DNA of 64,000 bases from a virus. Of this stretch, positions 58,156-64,000 are shown one piece after another; the stretch's first letter is position 1, and the number at the start of each line of letters is the position of its first letter. The position numbers were made by a program, and so were the translations under genes. Below the pieces are notes generated by a model. The model searched no databases. It was not told the origin of the DNA and saw only the letters and a program-made list of their open reading frames with translations. Location: IMG/VR virus record IMGVR_UViG_3300035189_000033, positions 1-64,000 of that record. The stretch is one strand, 5' to 3'.

Positions 58156-58199
58156 CAGAACTGTCAGGACTGGGGCACCAGAACTGTCAGGACTGGGGC
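58156..58199. repeat. 21-bp direct repeat
   Basis: Perfect copies at 58156-58176 and 58179-58199, each starting CAGAACTGTCAGGACTGG; the repeat step is 23 bases. The pair lies in the only gap within an otherwise overlapping minus-strand operon, upstream of the membrane peptide gene, where a promoter or operator could be. Confidence 0.8.
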
Positions 58200-58206
58200 G
58201 CCTTTG

Positions 58207-58470
58207 TTACAGCGGGTCGATGTTCTCGCGCAGCGCCATCTTCATCCACTCGTTGATGTTCGCCTGCGTGGTGATTTCTTCGATCTTCGAGCGCAGCGGG
58301 TCAATCATCGGGCCGGCCCAGTCGGCTTGCATCCACTGCCGCAGATAAGCGCGCATGGCGCCGATCTGGTTGGGCGTCATCGGCTCGCGGCGCAGATACG
58401 CCTCGACCGCAGGCCGCAGCACGCCGCTGGTCTCGTTCATCCAGTAGCCGGGAACGATCGGCATCGGCAT
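58207..58470 (-). CDS. hypothetical helical protein, 87 aa
   Basis: ATG 58470 overlaps the stop of the YkgJ-like gene by one base. RREPMTPNQIGAMRAYLRQW, then M-Q-A-D-W-A-G-P-M, is a helical pair; similar phrases are frequent in phage accessory proteins. Function unknown. Confidence 0.65.
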   Translation of the reverse strand: MPMPIVPGYWMNETSGVLRPAVEAYLRREPMTPNQIGAMRAYLRQWMQADWAGPMIDPLRSKIEEITTQANINEWMKMALRENIDPL

Positions 58471-59084
58471 CAGCGGAAGTCCCGGAGCACCGCGGCCTCC
58501 TCGGCGTCGCGTGCCTCGATGGTGCCGTCTCTGATTTCATGCCACTGGCGATCGGAACTGATCGGCGGCGGGAAGATCGTCATGGCGTCGCGGCTGTTCC
58601 AGCGGACGATGGTGGCGATGCCGCCCTTCTCGGCCTGTGAAAGCATGTAAGCGCGAAGCTCCGGCGCGCGGTGCGCGTCCGGGAAGGCCGGATCCACCCA
58701 GACTTGCAGCACCGTGATCTTGGTGCTGACGCCGGTCTCGTGGTTGATCATGGTGATATAATCGTAGGACAGGTCGATGACGTAGTGACAGCGATCCGGG
58801 CGCGGCATTGCGGCGGTGAGCGGGTCCGCGAGCCAGCGGCACGACCATGCCCGGCAGACATTCGGCCGGCGTGCATAGATGGTGCAGCCTTTGCCGTACT
58901 TGGCGTGCTGGCATTTCTTCCCGGCTGGTTTGGTGAGCTGCGGCACCGGCACAAGTTTGCAGCAGAGCGTGCATTCGCCGCACCTGCGTCCGGTGCCCTT
59001 GTTGTCCCAGGTGATGCTGGCGGAGCCGTCGGGGTTTTCGGTCAGCCGCATCTGGTCGCCGGCAAAACTAAGTTTGTCGCTCAT
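58470..59084 (-). CDS. YkgJ-like CxxCxxCC metal-binding protein, 204 aa
   Basis: ATG 59084 with GGAGGAG 6 bases upstream. Cysteines at 35, 38, 41, 42, 58, 67, 77 and 82 in the order C-G-E-C-T-L-C-C ... K-K-C-Q-H ... K-G-C-T-I-Y-A-R-R-P-N-V-C-R ... S-C-R-W match the YkgJ family, proposed to bind zinc or an iron-sulfur cluster. The C-terminal half (YVIDLSYDYITMINHETGV) is an additional domain. Role in the phage unknown. Confidence 0.8.
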   Translation of the reverse strand: MSDKLSFAGDQMRLTENPDGSASITWDNKGTGRRCGECTLCCKLVPVPQLTKPAGKKCQHAKYGKGCTIYARRPNVCRAWSCRWLADPLTAAMPRPDRCHYVIDLSYDYITMINHETGVSTKITVLQVWVDPAFPDAHRAPELRAYMLSQAEKGGIATIVRWNSRDAMTIFPPPISSDRQWHEIRDGTIEARDAEEAAVLRDFR

Positions 59085-59266
59085 GCACGCTCCTCCGCCG
59101 CCCGGACTTTGCGGGCCAAGTCGCAGAGCGTCTTGGTTGTGGCATCGCTCTGGCCAGTCAGGACGACCCACATCTCGCGGTCGTACGGTGTCCATTCTCC
59201 GCCGCGATGAAACAGCAGCACCGCCCGCGCAAGCTTTTCCGCGTCGCTGATCGGGGTTTCGCTCAT
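59081..59266 (-). CDS. hypothetical protein, 61 aa
   Basis: ATGA overlaps at both ends. SDAEKLARAVLLFHRGGEWT, then P-Y-D-R-E-M-W, predicts a compact helical domain. Not recognised. Confidence 0.6.
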   Translation of the reverse strand: MSETPISDAEKLARAVLLFHRGGEWTPYDREMWVVLTGQSDATTKTLCDLARKVRAAEERA

Positions 59267-59514
59267 GCCTCTGGCCCGTGGATAATCGCGGCGTTGATCG
59301 GCACCAATTCCCGCACCAGTCCCACGTGACTCGCGAGGATCTTTTCGCGGATGTCATTGGTTGCGGCCGGATTGCCGCGCACGATGTGACCGGCCAAAAA
59401 AGTCGCCAGCAGGTCGGCCAGGATCGCGGATTGAATCTCCGGCGGCCGGCCAGCAAGCACCACGGCGATCATCTTGACGACCGTTGCAAAGTCTTTCGGA
59501 CGGCTATCGCTCAT
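59263..59514 (-). CDS. hypothetical helical protein, 83 aa
   Basis: ATGA overlaps at both ends. Hydrophobic helices (IQSAILADLLATFLAGHIVR) and a polar start; might be a small soluble helical bundle. Not recognised. Confidence 0.6.
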   Translation of the reverse strand: MSDSRPKDFATVVKMIAVVLAGRPPEIQSAILADLLATFLAGHIVRGNPAATNDIREKILASHVGLVRELVPINAAIIHGPEA

Positions 59515-59675
59515 CGCGGCTCATCCTCCCGCCGAAGCGCGATTTCGGTCATCCGCTGCTTCACGAGAAGCACGAAATCCCGAGCCTCGTCGTCGGACAC
59601 GTTGTGCATGAGCGCGGCGCGCCATTCCTCCAGGAACAGTTCGAGCGCGATCGGCAGGACGGGCGGAATGGTCAT
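59511..59675 (-). CDS. hypothetical protein, 54 aa
   Basis: ATG 59675 to TGA 59511, overlapping its neighbours as ATGA. Reads MTIPPVLPIALELFLEEWRA, then a charged helix (LLVKQRMTEIALRREDEPR). Accepted because it exactly fills the gap in the overlapping chain. Confidence 0.6.
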   Translation of the reverse strand: MTIPPVLPIALELFLEEWRAALMHNVSDDEARDFVLLVKQRMTEIALRREDEPR

Positions 59676-59911
59676 CGGGCTTGATCCGGCAAGCTTTGCA
59701 TGATTTTGGCGGCCCAGCGTCGGGCAGCCTCCGCGTCGGGCGGTGGGATCGACACCAGGCCTTCGGCCACGGCCTCGGACTGACCGCCGAACGCCACCGC
59801 CGTTACGAGGGCGATCACCGGGTTACCTGCATCGTCCGTGCCTTGCCACATCCGCACCATCACCTCGTCCGCCATGAAGAAATGTTCGGTCGGTGTGATC
59901 GTCAGTTTCAT
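59672..59911 (-). CDS. hypothetical protein, 79 aa
   Basis: ATG 59911 overlaps the upstream stop. Beta-rich: MKLTITPTEHFFMADEVMVR, then VIALVTAVAFGG and a C-terminal helix (AARRWAAKIMQSLPDQAR). Not recognised. Confidence 0.6.
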   Translation of the reverse strand: MKLTITPTEHFFMADEVMVRMWQGTDDAGNPVIALVTAVAFGGQSEAVAEGLVSIPPPDAEAARRWAAKIMQSLPDQAR

Positions 59912-60258
59912 CGGGTTTGCTCCTGCACCACCACCGCGGCATGCCCGGCCAGCGCCGCCGCATGGGTGTGATAGCGGATCAGCCGGGTCGGCACGCCGTC
60001 GGCGGTGAAACACATGGTTTCAAAACAAATTGGCGGTTCCCCCTCGCGCCTTGCGCTGCAATCGACGCCGAGAAACACCGTGGAGACGACAACGGGCGGA
60101 TCGCCGACAGAACTGAGCGCAAGCTGGCTATCATGATCTCCCATCCACAGCGCCCAATCGACGATATGAGCGGCTTCGGGCTCGTTGTCGGCGTTGAGCA
60201 CGTAAAACCGCGGACGAACGAAGTCGCCAAGCGACCGGCCTTTCGGCGGGACGTCCAT
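59908..60258 (-). CDS. hypothetical protein, 116 aa
   Basis: TAATG overlap upstream, ATGA downstream. YVLNADNEPEAAHIVDWALW, then P-P-V-V-V-S-T-V-F-L-G-V-D and PPICFETMCFTADGVPTRLI suggest a small alpha/beta domain ending in a helix (H-T-H-A-A-A-L-A-G-H). I have the impression of similar proteins in other phages of alphaproteobacteria; function unknown. Confidence 0.65.
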   Translation of the reverse strand: MDVPPKGRSLGDFVRPRFYVLNADNEPEAAHIVDWALWMGDHDSQLALSSVGDPPVVVSTVFLGVDCSARREGEPPICFETMCFTADGVPTRLIRYHTHAAALAGHAAVVVQEQTR

Positions 60259-60515
60259 TATTCCCAGCCTTCTGCAGGGGCGTCGCGGAATTCGGCGCGG
60301 TAAGCATCGCGCATGGTCTCGATGTCTTCCAGCCGCACCGGCAGATCGGGCAGAACGCCATGCCGCGCCCCATGACCGGGAATAGCGCGGGCGCAGATGC
60401 CCAGCGCCTCAGTGCGCGAGAACGGCGCCGCTTCGGAGAGTCTGGCGGTGTAGCCATGCCGCTTCAACCACCACATACGATGTTCGACCGACCAGACCAG
60501 ATAGGTTTCTTCCAT
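60258..60515 (-). CDS. hypothetical protein, 85 aa
   Basis: ATG 60515 with GGAGATACGAG upstream. MEETYLVWSVEHRMWWLKRH, then G-Y-T-A-R-L-S-E-A resembles small phage proteins with a W-W core that accompany replication or recombination genes. The gap 60516-60597 holds nothing convincing. Confidence 0.6.
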   Translation of the reverse strand: MEETYLVWSVEHRMWWLKRHGYTARLSEAAPFSRTEALGICARAIPGHGARHGVLPDLPVRLEDIETMRDAYRAEFRDAPAEGWE

Positions 60516-60597
60516 CTCGTATCTCCGCCGCTTCCATTCGCTGAGTCGCCCGGTCAGCTTCTGCAGTGGCCGCTGGAATGGCGCTATGCCGGGTCGA

Positions 60598-60906
60598 TTA
60601 TCGTTCCCCAAAAATGCGTCCTATGGCGGCTTGCTCGCGTTCGCTCTGCCGTAATGCCGGTGCGGCTTCCTCCATCGAGGTGAACCGGGTGCGACCGAGT
60701 TCGTACAGCCAGCAATCGCGGGGCGAGTGGCACAGTCCGCACCACGGATCAATCGTACCGCTTCCTATCATCCTCGCGACGTGCGTGCGGAGCGGTTCCA
60801 GCGCCGCCTGTTCGGCAGCGTCCCGATCTTCAGCGACGACAGCCGCGGCCAGGATGGCGTGACGCCTGGGGCCACAGAGGCATTGGGCGATCCAAACCGC
60901 GCTCAT
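60598..60906 (-). CDS. hypothetical Cys-containing protein, 102 aa
   Basis: ATG 60906 overlaps the upstream stop. MSAVWIAQCLCGPRRHAILA at the start and W-C-G-L-C-H-S-P-R-D-C-W in the middle give five Cys, so a metal site is possible. Similar start segments are common in phages of this host group. Function unknown. Confidence 0.6.
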   Translation of the reverse strand: MSAVWIAQCLCGPRRHAILAAAVVAEDRDAAEQAALEPLRTHVARMIGSGTIDPWCGLCHSPRDCWLYELGRTRFTSMEEAAPALRQSEREQAAIGRIFGER

Positions 60907-61127
60907 TTGCCGTCCTCTTTGCGGGGGGGAATTTCCGTGCACTCTCTCGCGCGGCGGATATGTCGGCCGAGTGACCAGATCACGCGATCAAGCGAGTGTG
61001 CGCCATCGCGCAGATCGCACCTCAAATCATGGGAGGCGTTCTCGCAGAGCGGTTGCACCGTGCGCACGATCGCCAGGGCATCTTCCAGCCGTCTATAGGC
61101 GGAGAGCCATTCGCTTTCGTGGCTCAT
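60903..61127 (-). CDS. hypothetical helical protein, 74 aa
   Basis: First gene of the 61127-to-57840 minus-strand run. SEWLSAYRRLEDALAIVRTV and later LDRVIWSLGRHIRRA predict a two-helix protein. The upstream region carries an octanucleotide repeat and so may vary in promoter spacing. Confidence 0.6.
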   Translation of the reverse strand: MSHESEWLSAYRRLEDALAIVRTVQPLCENASHDLRCDLRDGAHSLDRVIWSLGRHIRRARECTEIPPRKEDGK

Positions 61128-61235
61128 GACATACCGAGCCTGCGCAGGCGGCCGGGAACGCGCGCATCACGTTGTGAGTCCGCGCTCCATACCGCTTCGG
61201 TTACGGCTGTGATAGGATAAGGGTTAGAGAAGGGG

Positions 61236-61281
61236 GAGTGCCTGAGTGCCTGAGTGCCTGAGTGCCTGAGTGCCTGAGTGC
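61236..61281. repeat. octanucleotide tandem repeat GAGTGCCT, 5.75 copies
   Basis: Five perfect copies from 61236 to 61275 and six bases of a sixth. The unit length is not a multiple of three, so gain or loss of a unit would shift any frame crossing it or alter promoter spacing upstream of the operon starting at 61127. Confidence 0.9.
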
Positions 61282-61365
61282 ACATCCGAGACCAACGGCT
61301 TGGCCGCACGCTCGCAACAGGGGGGCAAAGGTAGGCACGCATCGGGCTTCCCTCCCAGGCAGAAA

Positions 61366-61383
61366 GATACTCATACGAGTATC
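61366..61383. promoter_or_regulatory. perfect palindrome, candidate operator
   Basis: GATACTC (61366-61372), a four-base ATAC spacer, GAGTATC (61377-61383). The site lies between the two minus-strand operons. It has no T-run and is AT-richer than its surroundings, so a repressor site is more likely than a terminator. Confidence 0.5.
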
Positions 61384-61524
61384 ATTCGTTACGCCGTCGC
61401 TGATCGGTTGCGGCGGCGGTGTTCGGCACTACCAAAACGGCAAAGTCACCGAACTGTCAAGTCCGGATCTGTCGAATATCACACATGCCAAAGCCGTGAT
61501 CGGGTCTTGCGAAGTCGAAATTGT

Positions 61525-61749
61525 TTAATTGTCCGTTATGACTTCGCCCGGCTCCAGCCCCGCCTCGATGGCCTGCTGGATCAGGCTTAAAGCCTCATCG
61601 ACCATCAGCCGCCGCGCGCGGCCGGGTGCGGGCAACGGGCGCTTGCACCAGAATTCGCCGCGTCCGCTGAAGCCCGAGATCCGCACGCAGACGGCGTCGG
61701 TGGACGGGTCATAGTAGCGAACCGACTGCCAAGCGTTCATGGACGGCAT
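61525..61749 (-). CDS. hypothetical protein, 74 aa
   Basis: ATG 61749 follows the upstream stop directly (ATG 61740 is an alternative). YYDPSTDAVCVRISGFSGRG, then E-F-W-C-K-R-P-L-P suggests strands, followed by a helix (LMVDEALSLIQQAIEAG). Last gene of the operon that starts beyond the window's right end or at 63.7 kb. Not recognised. Confidence 0.6.
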   Translation of the reverse strand: MPSMNAWQSVRYYDPSTDAVCVRISGFSGRGEFWCKRPLPAPGRARRLMVDEALSLIQQAIEAGLEPGEVITDN

Positions 61750-62061
61750 TCACTCGTCCGGCCACGTGCGCTCGGTATAGGTGGTTTCCATGCGACGAAT
61801 GAGGCCGAGAACGTGATGCTCCTCGCCATCCGCCCATGCCTTGGACGCCTCGATGCACTTCTGGCGGTTGCCGTCCTCGGTTTCGATAGTGGCCACGATG
61901 GCATAGCCGGCGACCTTGCCGGCACGCGCCTCGGCGATCAGCCATATCAGCGTAGATATGAAGTTGGTGTCGTCGGGCTCGGGCGGGGTGTTCAGCACCG
62001 AGATCGAGGCGCCGCCGGTCTTGTAAGTGACCTTACTGATCCGAACGCGCGCGGCGCTCAT
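61750..62061 (-). CDS. hypothetical protein, 103 aa
   Basis: ATG 62061 overlaps the upstream stop. VRISKVTYKTGGASISVLNT, then ISTLIWLIAEARAGKVAGYA and I-V-A-T-I-E-T-E-D look like an alpha/beta fold. Not recognised. Confidence 0.65.
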   Translation of the reverse strand: MSAARVRISKVTYKTGGASISVLNTPPEPDDTNFISTLIWLIAEARAGKVAGYAIVATIETEDGNRQKCIEASKAWADGEEHHVLGLIRRMETTYTERTWPDE

Positions 62062-62309
62062 GCCGCGCTCAATGGCCCGCCGGGCCGCATCGGCTGGTCG
62101 GGGGCGAGCATCAGCGCCTTGATCCGGTCGATCAGCCAGTTGCATTGCGCCATTGTCAGATCGCTGTCGAGGAACACAAGGCTGCCGTCGGCCAGCTCGG
62201 ACAGCACCAGCACGTTGGGCAGGTCCATCCGCTGGGCGACGGCCAGCACATCGACGACGCTGTGAAACTGACGCGGCACCCGCAGCAGCGTCACCTCGCC
62301 GTCACTCAT
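62058..62309 (-). CDS. hypothetical protein, 83 aa
   Basis: ATG 62309 overlaps the upstream stop. VTLLRVPRQFHSVVDVLAVA, NVLVLSELADGSLVFLDSDL and a C-terminal helix (NWLIDRIKALMLAP) make a plausible small alpha/beta protein. Not recognised. Confidence 0.65.
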   Translation of the reverse strand: MSDGEVTLLRVPRQFHSVVDVLAVAQRMDLPNVLVLSELADGSLVFLDSDLTMAQCNWLIDRIKALMLAPDQPMRPGGPLSAA

Positions 62310-62599
62310 TGCAGTGTGCCGGCGATCTCTCGCGCGCCCATGCGGAGCTTCCGCAACCGTTCCTGCAACGCCGCGTGCTCTTCCGTGACAGCCTGGCGCA
62401 ATCGCCCGTACGACGCCGCAACCTCGGCCATCTGATCGATGTCCAACTGGGTCGGTTCGCGCCATTCGTCGGTCTGGATGTCGTAAATCCGCAGCGCCAT
62501 GCTCGCCTCCTCTGTGCCGGGTTTCGCCCAGCCGCAATAGACGCATGTTTTTGCGTTCGAGCGGTACAGGCACCAGCTATTGCACCGCTCGATCCGCAC
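62306..62599 (-). CDS. small zinc-finger-like protein with possible internal start, 97 aa
   Basis: GTG 62599 directly follows the upstream stop. The N terminus RCNSWCLYRSNAKTCVYCGW carries four Cys, so a zinc finger is likely. Within the same frame, ATG 62500 has a strong AGGAGG 7 bases upstream and would give a 64-residue protein without the finger (MALRIYDIQTDEWREPTQLD, then a coiled helix). Both forms may be made. Confidence 0.6.
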   Translation of the reverse strand: MRIERCNSWCLYRSNAKTCVYCGWAKPGTEEASMALRIYDIQTDEWREPTQLDIDQMAEVAASYGRLRQAVTEEHAALQERLRKLRMGAREIAGTLQ

Positions 62600-62761
62600 T
62601 CACATTTTCTGTGTCTGGCTCGGCTTGCCGTAGCGCTGCTTCATGTCGACCTGCGGCACCTTTGCCTTTGTGACCGGCATGTTGATGCCGGAACCCGTGT
62701 GCGCCTGCTTGCGCTCCTTGGTCGACTTGCCGCCGCCCTTCTTGTCCGCATTCTTCTTCAT
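62600..62761 (-). CDS. small basic protein, 53 aa
   Basis: ATG 62761 overlaps the upstream stop (ATGA). Lys-rich (MKKNADKKGGGKSTKERKQA), probably disordered. Could bind nucleic acid. Adjacent gene products are also basic. Confidence 0.55.
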   Translation of the reverse strand: MKKNADKKGGGKSTKERKQAHTGSGINMPVTKAKVPQVDMKQRYGKPSQTQKM

Positions 62762-62937
62762 GACAGATCCCCTAGCTTGTTGCGCATCGTCGACGGCTTC
62801 TTGCCGCCACCCAAACCCGCGGCAATCGATTGGTCCTGTCGCGTTTCGTCCCGCATCATCTTGCCGGGCGTCGGCATTTTCGGGACCGGGCCTTTGATGG
62901 GGGCCGCGCGCTTGGGCTTGTGTATTCCCTTCTTCAT
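62758..62937 (-). CDS. small basic protein, 59 aa
   Basis: ATG 62937 with AGGAG about 10 bases upstream. MKKGIHKPKRAAPIKGPVPK, then M-P-T-P-G-K-M-M-R and an end in G-L-G-G-G-K-K-P-S: basic and Gly/Pro-rich. The two basic genes in a row resemble duplicated or co-acting peptides; role unknown. Confidence 0.6.
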   Translation of the reverse strand: MKKGIHKPKRAAPIKGPVPKMPTPGKMMRDETRQDQSIAAGLGGGKKPSTMRNKLGDLS

Positions 62938-62965
62938 GTCGGCTGTTCTCCTGCTGGTGGCGCGT

Positions 62966-63334
62966 TTATCGGCGCCGCGGGTTTGACGACGCTTTTGCCG
63001 GGATCTTGCCTTTGTTGATCATCGCGAGCGCGTTCGGGCCAAGCTTGGCGACGGCGGCCTTCTTGACGACGTATTCGCCCTTTTTGGCAGGGATCATGCC
63101 GTCGTCCTTGCCGACCTTGGGGCCCGCCACCTTGCGGATAAGGCCGCCTTTGGCCTTGCCATCTCCGGCCATCGCTTTCGCCGCGTTGTCCAAAAACATC
63201 TGCTTCATCTTTGGATCGGTTTCTTGTGCGGCTTGACCCTTGAGGAATCGCTGCACGTCTGGGTCCGCACGGTAGGTTCCGCCAGCGGCGCGAAACTCAG
63301 TTTCGATCTCATCGTCAGGAGGTTTTCTTGCCAC
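62966..63334 (-). CDS. hypothetical basic protein, 122 aa
   Basis: GTG 63334 with AGGA upstream. The C-terminal half is a Lys/Gly/Ala-rich run (KGGLIRKVAGPKVGKDDGMI, then P-A-K-K-G-E-Y-V-V-K-K-A-A-V-A-K) resembling a basic DNA-interacting or structural segment. N-terminal half helical. Not recognised. Confidence 0.6.
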   Translation of the reverse strand: MARKPPDDEIETEFRAAGGTYRADPDVQRFLKGQAAQETDPKMKQMFLDNAAKAMAGDGKAKGGLIRKVAGPKVGKDDGMIPAKKGEYVVKKAAVAKLGPNALAMINKGKIPAKASSNPRRR

Positions 63335-63340
63335 GGGGCT

Positions 63341-63691
63341 TTATCCTTTTCCGATGACTTCCAGCTGGTCTTTTGGTGTGTATCCGGCCTCGAACGCTTC
63401 CTTCGGCGAGACGGAGCAAAACCCGTCGGCGTAGACGACTGCATAGCCGCCAATCTCGGCGCGGGCGGCCATTGCCGGTTCGGACGGATAGAACCGTTCG
63501 ACCCGGTCATCGCCGTAGGGTTTGACCAGGATGGCAACGCCGCTGTCCCCGACCCCGCATTCGGGTCGGCCTAAGCCGTGGATGACCGCCGCTGCCACGA
63601 TCTTGTGGGAAACGTAGCGTGGCCAAAGTTGAAACTGCGCTTTGGCTCGGGTGTCGTCATCGGGCTGATAAGCCAACGGCTCGATGGACAT
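63341..63691 (-). CDS. hypothetical protein, 116 aa
   Basis: ATG 63691. WPRYVSHKIVAAAVIHGLGR, GVAILVKPYGDDRVERFYPS and GYAVVYADGFCSVSPKEAFE form a coherent alpha/beta protein. An upstream in-frame start at 63754 is less likely. Such short proteins with Y-V-S-H-K-x-V-x-A-x-x-I are common in phage genomes. Function unknown. Confidence 0.65.
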   Translation of the reverse strand: MSIEPLAYQPDDDTRAKAQFQLWPRYVSHKIVAAAVIHGLGRPECGVGDSGVAILVKPYGDDRVERFYPSEPAMAARAEIGGYAVVYADGFCSVSPKEAFEAGYTPKDQLEVIGKG

Positions 63692-63779
63692 AGCGGGCAC
63701 GCCTTTCGCGATCGTCGATAAGTCATTGCTAACAGAGCGCTTGCGCGCTCGCAAGAAAACGGTCTGGCGTCAGACAGGC

Positions 63780-64000
63780 TCACCGGCGCCGCATTTCATC
63801 TTCCAGTTTGCTGATGCGCTGACTGAGCGTGAGGTTTTCTTGCAGTCCGTACAGCACATGCGCCCGCGTGGTGTCGGCATCGGTTCGCAGCGCCGGCATC
63901 TTATCGAGGATATCGTCCAGCTTGTTGTTCAGTTGCTCGCGCAGCCGGGTTTGCTCGGCTTCCACCGCCACCATGCGGGTTTCAACGCGGCTAAGGCGTT
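63780..64000 (-). CDS. coiled-coil protein, 3' part (5' end outside window)
   Basis: The frame remains open to the window's right end (RLSRVETRMVAVEAEQTRLR and on), so the gene starts beyond it; ATG 63974 is the only in-window start. Leu/Glu/Arg heptads throughout indicate a coiled coil, of the same kind as the minus-strand genes at 36656 and 53823. Confidence 0.55.
   Translation of the reverse strand, partial: RLSRVETRMVAVEAEQTRLREQLNNKLDDILDKMPALRTDADTTRAHVLYGLQENLTLSQRISKLEDEMRRR

Larger units (their letters stand above)
61128..61524. other. intergenic region between two minus-strand operons
   Basis: 397 bases without a well-supported gene. It holds the GAGTGCCT repeat (61236-61281) and the palindrome (61366-61383). 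Open frames run through the repeat on both strands, and the plus-strand one has a protein-like end (HYQNGKVTELSSPDLSNITH) but no credible start; on the minus strand the frame ending at 61124 reads into the repeat. Confidence 0.5.

Noticed and set aside
61236-61281. CRISPR or iteron array
   Set aside because: An eight-base unit without spacers is a simple tandem repeat.
61124-61342. 72-codon minus-strand frame reading through the octanucleotide repeat
   Set aside because: Half the product is the translated repeat (Q-A-L-R-H-S-G-T); no credible start or family.
61262-61528. Plus-strand frame after the octanucleotide repeat, with a protein-like end
   Set aside because: Its only ATG codons lie in the repeat, there is no binding site, and no neighbour is on the plus strand; kept only as a remark in the intergenic entry.

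Overview
The window is part of the genome of a tailed phage or prophage with a P22-type (podovirus) virion, GC-rich, probably infecting an alphaproteobacterium. The host inference rests on a GcrA-type cell-cycle regulator at the left edge (a family essentially confined to Alphaproteobacteria) and on general protein style. I see no integrase, no attachment site, no tRNA or rRNA, no CRISPR array and no clear host gene. Both window ends cut through a gene.

Layout. (1) 1-7537, plus strand: a tightly overlapping early/control operon with GcrA (partial), an ASCH protein, several small proteins, a ParB-like protein, a beta-class DNA methyltransferase, a radical SAM protein, a small HTH protein, a DUF1376 replication-type protein and a downstream partner. 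(2) 7650-9847, minus strand: a cassette of very small proteins joined by stop/start overlaps, including two membrane peptides. (3) 10029-12838, plus: packaging genes (probable small terminase, duplicated two-helix membrane proteins, large terminase). (4) 12857-14183: a regulatory island with two excisionase/AlpA-like HTH genes on the minus strand, palindromes and short repeat arrays. (5) 14184-36659, plus: portal, tail fibre with a beta-propeller, a protein built from 14-residue repeats, scaffold, coat, gp4-like and gp10-like tail proteins, a sulfotransferase-like P-loop protein and small fibre/decoration proteins. (6) 37254-57858, mostly plus: DNA-ejection and polyvalent proteins, including one gene of 13 kb (4349 residues: methyltransferase, SNF2-type helicase and C-terminal accessory domains) and a 1019-residue lysozyme/ParB-like protein, with minus-strand coiled-coil and DUF29 genes set between them. 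(7) 57840-64000, minus: about twenty small, mostly unrecognised proteins in overlapping operons, separated at 61.1-61.5 kb by an octanucleotide repeat and a palindrome.

How the parts fit together. The terminase, portal, scaffold, coat, gp4-like and gp10-like genes lie in the order expected of a P22-type head and neck. The 37-57 kb genes are candidates for proteins packed in the capsid and injected with the DNA: the lysozyme domain could open the cell wall, and the methyltransferase/helicase giant could protect or remodel incoming DNA. The GcrA, methyltransferase and ParB-like genes suggest that the phage interferes with methylation-linked cell-cycle control.

Most noteworthy: two genes apparently overprinted in other frames inside the giant gene, each behind a Shine-Dalgarno sequence; a gp10 homologue split over separate genes by inserted lectin-like modules; a protein of 27 near-perfect 14-residue repeats with an invariant glutamate; and a virion-type gene whose only well-placed start codon is ATT. 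All calls come from reading the sequence; no database search was run.
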